Assembly: GCA_002344075.1 (NCBI GenBank)
Contig: DDTM01000112.1
Coordinates: 1-11,111 of the forward strand
Length of the DNA: 11,111 nt
Direction: 5' to 3'
Source: Bacteroidetes bacterium UBA2364
GTDB lineage: Bacteria; Bacteroidota; Rhodothermia; Rhodothermales; UBA2364
The stretch's first letter is position 1. Each line of letters starts with the position of its first letter. Under the pieces are notes generated by a model that was not told the DNA's origin, ran no database searches, and saw only the letters and a program-made list of their open reading frames with translations. Shown in pieces: positions 7,050 to 11,111 of this stretch. A program made the position numbers and the translations under genes.

Positions 7050-7340
7050 TTATTCAACCGTTATGACTTGTTTTAAATCCGTTCTCCATCTTGCTATTGC
7101 ATTTTGGATAACTTCTTTTTTTCTACCTTGCTTATAAGCGTTTTCGTGTCCGTTGGCTCTGTCAAGGTTGATTTGAAATACTTTTGCTTTTTGCTCTTCT
7201 GTAAGCGAAAGTATTTTTGCCATTTTTTTGGTAATATGTTTTACCTTTTCTTCTTTTGAAAGACAAGAATGTGCAAACGCTTTGATGTTTGTAACCGAAT
7301 CCGCTATCAGTAAAGCACCTGTTAAAATCTTTTCAAGCAT
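7050..7340 (-). CDS. LTxxQ-like small exported protein, probably shortened by a nonsense change
   Basis: The 96-residue product has a signal-like N-terminus (LEKILTGALLIADSVTNIKA) and a helical body with LSLTEEQKAKVFQINLDRA, resembling small Bacteroidota periplasmic proteins with LTxxQ/Spy-like repeats, whose exact roles are mostly unknown. I start at the ATG at 7340; the frame runs on upstream, but those residues read through the promoter. The protein ends VITVE and then TAA. In the same frame the following codons read AQKLRI and then TAA at 7031-7029. Changing the first TAA to CAA would give TVEQAQKL, the expected second LTxEQxxKL-type motif. The restored stop would overlap the next ATG as TAATG. 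This strongly suggests a recent CAA-to-TAA change removing seven residues; effect on function is uncertain. It is first in a minus-strand operon. Confidence 0.7.
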   Translation of the reverse strand: MLEKILTGALLIADSVTNIKAFAHSCLSKEEKVKHITKKMAKILSLTEEQKAKVFQINLDRANGHENAYKQGRKKEVIQNAIARWRTDLKQVITVE

Positions 7341-7369
7341 ATTTTTTGAGCTTTGAGTTAAACAACGGT

Positions 7370-7388
7370 ACAAAGTTACTATCTTTGT
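7370..7388. promoter_or_regulatory. Inverted repeat over the -7 box, possible HxlR operator
   Basis: ACAAAG at 7370-7375 and CTTTGT at 7383-7388 form a perfect 6-bp inverted repeat around a 7-base centre and cover the minus-strand -7 box. HxlR-family proteins are winged-helix dimers that often repress a divergent neighbour, and a remnant of such a gene begins at 7442. The link is an inference. Confidence 0.35.
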
Positions 7389-7399
7389 CAAATAAACAA
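7371..7399 (-). promoter_or_regulatory. Bacteroidota-type promoter of the minus-strand operon
   Basis: On the minus strand, TAACTTTG (complement of 7371-7378) matches the Bacteroidota -7 consensus TAnnTTTG exactly, and TTG (complement of 7397-7399) lies 18 bases upstream as a -33 box. The -7 box is 30 bases from the ATG at 7340. Confidence 0.7.
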
Positions 7400-7441
7400 T
7401 TATAGTCAATAAATATCGTAATAGTATAAAAATACAGACTA

Positions 7442-7543
7442 ATGGAAAATAAACGCAAAAACAAGGATTTCAATCCCAATGATTGTCCCGTAACTCACTG
7501 TTTGAACACAATTGGGGGAAAATGGAAACCTGTCATTATTTAG
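7442..7543 (+). pseudogene. Truncated HxlR-family transcriptional regulator (33 codons)
   Basis: The frame encodes the N-terminus of an HxlR-type winged-helix regulator: CPVTHCLNTIGGKWKPVII matches the family opening, with the N-terminal Cys and the IGGKW motif. HxlR proteins are usually about 100-130 residues, but here a TAG at 7541-7543 ends the frame at residue 33, within the first helices. The sequence after about 7540 does not resume the family in any plus frame I read, so this looks like a rearrangement or deletion junction, not just a point mutation. The gene was divergent from the minus-strand operon starting at 7340 and presumably controlled it. The fragment cannot bind DNA as a normal HxlR dimer. 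Confidence 0.8.
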
Positions 7544-7554
7544 ACTTTGGACAC

Positions 7555-7594
7555 TATTTACCCCTACCCATAGAAATCAGGGCTTAGGTAAATA
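7555..7594. repeat. Interrupted inverted repeat near the junction
   Basis: TATTTACC at 7555-7562 and GGTAAATA at 7587-7594 are perfect complements; an inner CCC (7567-7569) can pair with GGG (7580-7582) across symmetrical 4-base loops. It lies 12 bases past the HxlR stop. It may be a hairpin or a remnant end of a mobile element. Confidence 0.4.
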
Positions 7595-7651
7595 AAAAAA
7601 TATGGTCGAAAAGTAAGATAAAAAGCATGTCAAAGATATGTCATATCCGAT

Positions 7652-7671
7652 TTCACCTATTCGGGTGAAGG
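7652..7671 (+). repeat. Hairpin 20-mer, copy 1
   Basis: TTCACCTATTCGGGTGAAGG contains 6-bp arms TTCACC and GGTGAA around a 6-base loop, extendable by a T-G pair. This copy is followed by GACTTTTTTG (TTTTTT at 7674-7679), so it could act as a weak terminator. An identical copy lies 73 bases downstream. Confidence 0.75.
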
Positions 7672-7724
7672 ACTTTTTTGAGGTTTCGAGATAGTTTTCT
7701 CACATCGGAAAGAACAAGAACAGA

Positions 7725-7744
7725 TTCACCTATTCGGGTGAAGG
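7725..7744 (+). repeat. Hairpin 20-mer, copy 2
   Basis: This is an exact second copy of the 20-mer at 7652-7671 and folds the same way. It is not followed by a T run but ends 20 bases before a TACATTTG promoter box, a position suited to an operator or an upstream RNA-free protein-binding site. Confidence 0.75.
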
Positions 7745-7764
7745 TGTGATTTTCTGAAAAACGC

Positions 7765-7772
7765 TACATTTG
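7765..7772 (+). promoter_or_regulatory. Bacteroidota-type -7 box before the lipoprotein gene
   Basis: TACATTTG matches TAnnTTTG exactly and lies 37 bases before the ATG at 7810. No clear TTG stands at the expected -33 distance, so activity may depend on a regulator, perhaps one that binds the neighbouring palindromes. Confidence 0.45.
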
Positions 7773-7809
7773 GTAAAACTCGAACACTTTTTATTTAAAA
7801 CAGCTTGTT

Positions 7810-8175
7810 ATGAAAAAATACTTTCATGTCCCCATCTTTATCGCGTTGGCATTTTTGATGCCCACTTGCGACCTTTTGGAGCAACCCAACTTAAACGGTA
7901 TTTGGGAAGTGTATGACGGTGGTAATACAACTTATTGGCAGTTCGAGAACGGTAGTATAACAGTTAGAGCCAAAATTTCTACATGCTATCTCACAATTGA
8001 TGTAGGGAGTTACACCCTGAAAAATGGGGATACCTATACAGTGAATGTTTTAGGTATAACTGGAAATGTTCAAATAATAGTTGATGGTAATTCACTTACT
8101 TGGATTGAAAACGGTACATCAATTAAAATGATACGATCTAAATATACCATAAAAGATTTCATTCCAAAATGCTAA
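7810..8175 (+). CDS. Small lipoprotein with lipocalin-like domain features
   Basis: The 121-residue product has a Lys-Lys start, a hydrophobic segment and a relaxed lipobox FLMPTC, giving a lipidated Cys20 exposed outside the inner membrane. The mature part begins near LNGIWEVYDGG and continues as alternating short beta strands (TTYWQFENGSITV, TIDVGSYTL, TYTVNVLG, SLTWIENG), a pattern typical of small Bacteroidota lipocalin-like lipoproteins that may bind a hydrophobic ligand. I do not recognise a specific family member. The lipobox has Pro at -2 and Thr at -1, weaker than the E. coli consensus. It is the first gene after the non-coding region, with a candidate -7 box 37 bases upstream, and is followed after 33 bases by the next gene, so it probably leads the operon. 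Confidence 0.8.
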   Translation: MKKYFHVPIFIALAFLMPTCDLLEQPNLNGIWEVYDGGNTTYWQFENGSITVRAKISTCYLTIDVGSYTLKNGDTYTVNVLGITGNVQIIVDGNSLTWIENGTSIKMIRSKYTIKDFIPKC

Positions 8176-8208
8176 AAAACCCTTTATAAAATTTAAAATC
8201 ATAACACA

Positions 8209-8748
8209 ATGAAAAAAACCTTCTTACTACTCGCCTTCAGTTTTAGTACATCTTTTTGTCTCGCACAGCAAAATTTTGCACTAAAAACCGATACTCCTAT
8301 CCTCATTCCCAATCCCGAAATTTTGGAAGCTCAGATGAGCCACGGTAAAATGGAAGTAAAACTAAAAGACCCTGATACAGGGCTAATTTTTTCGATTTTA
8401 CTTCCTGGTGGAGGACATTTATACTCAGGGGAAACGAAAAAAGGATTACTTATTTTAGGCTCTGCCATTCTATTACCCGTAGTAGGAACAACAATTAGTG
8501 CGGCCAGATGCACTAGTACACTTTATGGATATGACAGTTTGTCTGGCTGTTCTTTTGGTGCAGCCGCTTTGGGTTATATCGCAGCAATTGGTGCTTGGGG
8601 ATATGGGATTTATGATGCAAAAGCATCTGTTCATCGTACCAATGCTTTACGCATGAAAGGGCTAAAAGTGTCTTCTGTAATGCCCACACGTCTCTTTCTG
8701 CCTTCTGGTAGAACAAGCTATGGCGCAAGCATTCGTTTTCAATTCTAA
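8209..8748 (+). CDS. Exported membrane protein with PGxGH-Y motif (TM2/DUF5683-like)
   Basis: The 179-residue protein has a signal peptide with probable cleavage after Ala19 (FCLA before QQ). A short exported segment precedes LPGGGHLYSGETKKGLLILG at residues 65-84; the PGxGxxYxG motif just before a membrane helix is typical of TM2- and DUF5683-type proteins. Hydrophobic helices cover about residues 79-98 and 116-136, with Cys101 and Cys114 in the loop between them and an Asp-Ala pair (YDAKASVHRTNALR) after the second. The tail ends SYGASIRFQF, a beta-type aromatic end like that of outer-membrane proteins, but the protein is too short for a barrel. Function is unknown. It sits between a lipoprotein and two CsgG-fold proteins, with gaps of 33 and 28 bases. 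Confidence 0.8.
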   Translation: MKKTFLLLAFSFSTSFCLAQQNFALKTDTPILIPNPEILEAQMSHGKMEVKLKDPDTGLIFSILLPGGGHLYSGETKKGLLILGSAILLPVVGTTISAARCTSTLYGYDSLSGCSFGAAALGYIAAIGAWGYGIYDAKASVHRTNALRMKGLKVSSVMPTRLFLPSGRTSYGASIRFQF

Positions 8749-8776
8749 GCGTTCATAAGTTTGTAAGGCAATCCTC

Positions 8777-9619
8777 ATGAAAACCCAACGTAAATTCCTT
8801 TCTAACAAGGTAATACACCGCTTATTTTGGTTGCTCTTTGTCCTATTAGGATGTCTGCCACTAAGCATCTTCGCACAACATAATGCCGCTAATCCACGCA
8901 TTTTAGTGCTGATTCCAGAGCAAATCATTCGGCGTATCGTGCCTGACCCTGCTGCCGAAACCGAAATTCAACGCGCTTTGATTCAAGCAGGATTTCGTGT
9001 CGTTGATTTACAACAAACGGAACGATTACATGCCAGAGAAAAAGCTGCCATTTTACTGAAACAAGACGATTCTATTACACTTTCCGATTTAGCGCTTCGT
9101 ATTGAAGCCGATGTACTTATCACAGGCGAAGCATTTGCCGAAGAGCTTGCCGTTGGTCCATTAAGGCAATCGGGCATGACTTCGTATCGTGCGCGCTTGG
9201 AACTCAAAGCCATTGATTTATCGAATGGACAAATTTTCTATGCGGATGCCATGACTGTTTCACAAGCAGGTATTGGCGATTTAACCACAGGAAAGGCAGC
9301 ACTCCAAAAAGCTGCAGAAGAAATTCAGGAACAAGTTACGGAAAGGCTTCGCGCCTGGTCGCAAGGAGAAGTGCGTAATGCACGGCAATTTGTCTTGAAA
9401 ATCTCCAATGTTACTTCTTATCAAAAATTGAATGCGCTTTCTGCAAAACTAAATCTATCCCCAAAAATTACGAACGTCGAGATTCTCCAATTCGATAGCA
9501 CGATTGCTACGGTCGAAATCGCCTTCAACGGAGCAATTCACGAATTAGCTGCACTCTTAGAATCAAACGGGCTACGTATTACCAATCAAAATGCTGGAGA
9601 ACTTCGTGCCACATTTTAA
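8777..9619 (+). CDS. Secreted protein with CsgG/FlgT-like fold
   Basis: The 280-residue product begins with a long signal sequence; cleavage is likely after Ala33 (SIFA before QHN), although LLGC at residues 23-26 could be read as a lipobox. The mature part starts with RILVLIPE (41-48), a helix with ETEIQRALIQAGFRVVD (61-77), then ADVLITGEAFAEE (111-123), SYRARLELKAIDLSNGQIFYADA (136-158) and an Ala-rich helix AALQKAAEEI (174-183). This order matches the alpha/beta core of CsgG, LpoB, TolB-N or FlgT-type envelope proteins. A second alpha/beta domain at about 203-280 carries QFVLKISNV and TIATVEIAF. The exact family is not certain. The next gene also has a CsgG-like domain, so the two products may pair in the periplasm or at the outer membrane. 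Confidence 0.82.
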   Translation: MKTQRKFLSNKVIHRLFWLLFVLLGCLPLSIFAQHNAANPRILVLIPEQIIRRIVPDPAAETEIQRALIQAGFRVVDLQQTERLHAREKAAILLKQDDSITLSDLALRIEADVLITGEAFAEELAVGPLRQSGMTSYRARLELKAIDLSNGQIFYADAMTVSQAGIGDLTTGKAALQKAAEEIQEQVTERLRAWSQGEVRNARQFVLKISNVTSYQKLNALSAKLNLSPKITNVEILQFDSTIATVEIAFNGAIHELAALLESNGLRITNQNAGELRATF

Positions 9620-9655
9620 GCGACAATTTTTCAACATTTAAACCCAATAACCAAT

Positions 9656-10756
9656 ATGAAAAAGTCATTCCCTCTTTTCGTATTCTTCTTGTTCATACTC
9701 GGAGGATGTACACCCACCACCATTAATACAATGGTTCGCATGAAACCCTTAAAATCTGGACTTGAACCTTATCGTCATGGGCTTGCCGTTTTGCCATTTA
9801 CAGGAGCAAGTAGAGACCGCGATGAGAGCATAGTTTCTGAAATTGAGATCAATTTAAATAGTGTCTTAGACCCCGATGGTACAAGCTATTTCAAACTTGT
9901 AGATCGTGCTATGACGCAACGTGTTTTAAATGAGCAAGTTTTTGATAATTCAGGTGTTGTCCTGACAAGACAAGCCTCGCGCATTGGAAATATGGTAGGT
10001 GCAAAAGGTTTGCTTACAGGTACATTTGAAATCCGCGAAAATAAGACCCGAAAAACGGTTGAGCGCTCTAAATACAGCTCGGAACTCAAAAAAAGTATTA
10101 CAGTGCGAGTGCGTTGCGAAGAAGTTCAAATCGAATACTTTTTTCGCCCCCGTTTGATTGATGTAGAAACAGGCGAAGTAAAATATACAAGTGCGAAAAG
10201 TGCGAAAAACATTGCAGAATACTGCGAAGATGGAGACCGCCAAACGTATATGTCCCCTGCTCCTATGATGATTAATGCGAAAACAGGCGGTGAAGTGAAA
10301 CAAACAGCGGTAACGAGACTATTGGGAGACCTTCTTACTAATGCCCAAACGCAAGAAATCACACGCGATATGCAGGTGGATAAAACACGCACGCATACGA
10401 TACAACAAATGCTTTATGACATTGCACCATACTACGCACAATTCTTGATTAAACTAATTGAGGATGTCAAAGGTATGTCGCCTGTGGAACAAACCAAATT
10501 TAAAGATGCGACAAGTTTTGCCAAAGCAACCCGTTTAGACCGTGCGTGCGAGATGTGGCAAGAAATGGCAGATACAGGCACAAAACATTATGCACTAACG
10601 TACAGTTTGGCAATGTGCCACGAAGCCCAACAAGATTGGGAAGAGGCGCTTCCGTTATATATGCAAGCAGATCGTATGATTGGTAAACCCAATGCCCAAA
10701 TTACAAATGCCCTTACACGAGTACAAAACTTAAGACGTAACCAGAATCGCCAATAA
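9656..10756 (+). CDS. CsgG/LpoB-like lipoprotein with C-terminal TPR-like helices
   Basis: The 366-residue protein has a textbook lipoprotein signal with LGGC (Leu15 to Cys18), so Cys18 should be lipidated. The CsgG-like core follows: AVLPFTG at 44-50, a helix, a strand with FKLVDRAMTQRVLNEQ, then IGNMVGAKGLLTGTFEI and a strand pair ending in LIDVETGEVKYTS. A lysine-rich insertion with paired Cys residues interrupts the core. Residues 286-344 form a helical hairpin (RACEMWQEMADTGTKHYALT, then AMCHEAQQDWEEALPLYMQA) like TPR units. Such proteins, CsgG and LpoB among them, work at the outer membrane as export pores or as activators of cell-wall enzymes; which applies here is not shown. It follows the previous gene after 36 bases and probably shares its transcript. 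Confidence 0.85.
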   Translation: MKKSFPLFVFFLFILGGCTPTTINTMVRMKPLKSGLEPYRHGLAVLPFTGASRDRDESIVSEIEINLNSVLDPDGTSYFKLVDRAMTQRVLNEQVFDNSGVVLTRQASRIGNMVGAKGLLTGTFEIRENKTRKTVERSKYSSELKKSITVRVRCEEVQIEYFFRPRLIDVETGEVKYTSAKSAKNIAEYCEDGDRQTYMSPAPMMINAKTGGEVKQTAVTRLLGDLLTNAQTQEITRDMQVDKTRTHTIQQMLYDIAPYYAQFLIKLIEDVKGMSPVEQTKFKDATSFAKATRLDRACEMWQEMADTGTKHYALTYSLAMCHEAQQDWEEALPLYMQADRMIGKPNAQITNALTRVQNLRRNQNRQ

Positions 10757-10818
10757 AGAAGCAAAACAACCTATTAAAATCCAGCATAAAACCCAACTCA
10801 TAACATCTTAACCCAAGC

Positions 10819-10822
10819 GAGG
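10819..10822 (+). promoter_or_regulatory. Strong Shine-Dalgarno site before the 63-residue gene
   Basis: GAGG lies 7 bases before the ATG at 10830. Most genes in this window lack such a site, so it supports this start and suggests stronger or independent translation. Confidence 0.55.
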
Positions 10823-10829
10823 TAAAACT

Positions 10830-11021
10830 ATGGCAACCATCGACAAAAATAGCAGCAGCTACAAAGACGGCTACAACAAAGGCTTATCAGGCAAGCGCGA
10901 ACAGGGTACAACCTTAGAAAGCGATAATTTCGGAGCAGGTGTGAAAGCGGGTCGTGAAGAAAGACAGCGTATTCATGCAGAAGAACAAGCGCGTTCTGAT
11001 GCCAAAAAGTCGGCAAAGTAA
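10830..11021 (+). CDS. Small charged hydrophilic protein, unknown function
   Basis: I do not recognise this 63-residue protein. It lacks a signal peptide and membrane segment, so it is probably cytoplasmic, unlike the exported products before it. It is rich in Lys, Arg, Glu and Gly. Two short segments share an aromatic-x-x-Gly-x-x-x-Gly pattern, YKDGYNKG at residues 11-18 and FGAGVKAG at about 34-41, followed by a charged helix (REERQRIHAEEQARSDAKK). The start is supported by a GAGG site 7 bases upstream. It follows the CsgG-like gene after 73 bases and precedes a possible terminator, so it is probably the last gene of the operon. A regulatory or nucleic-acid-binding role would be a guess. 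Confidence 0.7.
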   Translation: MATIDKNSSSYKDGYNKGLSGKREQGTTLESDNFGAGVKAGREERQRIHAEEQARSDAKKSAK

Positions 11022-11043
11022 TTGAGGGATTGACTGCCGAAAC

Positions 11044-11080
11044 AAAAGGCTTGCGGTACATTATGGCTGTGAGCCTTTTT
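11044..11080 (+). terminator. Possible intrinsic terminator at the end of the envelope operon
   Basis: AAAAGGCT at 11044-11051 pairs with AGCCTTTT at 11072-11079, giving an 8-bp stem with a 20-base loop; the right arm runs into T residues that end at 11080. It begins 22 bases after the last stop codon. The loop is long and the U-run is partly inside the stem, so strength is uncertain. Confidence 0.5.
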
Positions 11081-11111
11081 GATTTCTGGTTGTGGCTTTT
11101 GGCTGTTTGCG

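Larger units (their letters stand above)
7544..7809. other. Non-coding junction region with hairpins
   Basis: No gene is visible. The region starts at the broken HxlR frame and holds an interrupted inverted repeat (7555-7594), two copies of a hairpin-forming 20-mer (7652-7671 and 7725-7744) and a candidate promoter for the next gene. Confidence 0.6.

Noticed and set aside
7341..7409. N-terminal extension of the LTxxQ-like gene
   Set aside because: The extra residues read through the promoter and would bury the signal peptide; the ATG at 7340 gives a normal exported N-terminus.
7652..7744. Repeats that might be a CRISPR array
   Set aside because: There are only two copies, each strongly palindromic, 53 bases apart edge to edge, with no further units and no cas gene.
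8513..8928. Minus-strand open frames across the envelope genes
   Set aside because: They lack signal features, domains and plausible starts, and they lie opposite well-supported plus-strand genes.

Overview
The window looks like Bacteroidota/Rhodothermota (FCB-group) chromosome of moderate to low GC. The clues are weak or absent Shine-Dalgarno sites, Bacteroidota-type TAnnTTTG promoter boxes (7371-7378 on the minus strand, 7765-7772 on the plus strand), signal peptides ending in FAQ or LAQ, and the gene families present. The genus cannot be read from the sequence.

Layout. Positions 1-235 hold no gene I can support. A compact plus-strand cluster follows: a TIM-barrel sugar-phosphate isomerase/epimerase (236-1237), a Gfo/Idh/MocA oxidoreductase (1248-2303) and an unrecognised 323-residue protein that overlaps it by 16 bases (2288-3259). 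The first two form a familiar pair for oxidation and isomerisation of sugars or inositols. A 234-base gap with a LacI/CcpA-like palindrome (3402-3413) precedes a two-lipoyl-domain 2-oxo acid dehydrogenase E2 gene (3494-5158), which ends in a clear intrinsic terminator (5165-5196). Next is a tyrosine-recombinase-fold protein (5214-6149) in which both catalytic arginines are replaced although Lys, His, His and Tyr are kept.

Positions about 6161-7543 look like an acquired, decaying cassette. From right to left it holds a divergent HxlR-family regulator cut to 33 codons (7442-7543), a minus-strand promoter with an overlapping palindrome, an LTxxQ-like exported protein with an apparent CAA-to-TAA stop eight codons before its old end (7050-7340), a 27-codon signal-peptide frame (6946-7029), and a 190-residue protein (6377-6949) that would fuse to that signal peptide if an A7 run were one base longer. 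The cassette ends with a perfect 18-bp hairpin and a large imperfect palindrome (6161-6292) that resembles an integron attC-type site in layout.

Positions 7544-7809 are non-coding and contain two copies of a hairpin-forming 20-mer. From 7810 to 11021 five plus-strand genes are closely spaced: a small lipoprotein, a two-helix membrane protein with a PGxGH-Y motif, a secreted protein with a CsgG/FlgT-like fold, a CsgG/LpoB-like lipoprotein with C-terminal TPR-like helices, and a 63-residue charged protein. A putative terminator closes this probable envelope operon. Its role is unknown; the products suggest an outer-membrane-associated assembly.
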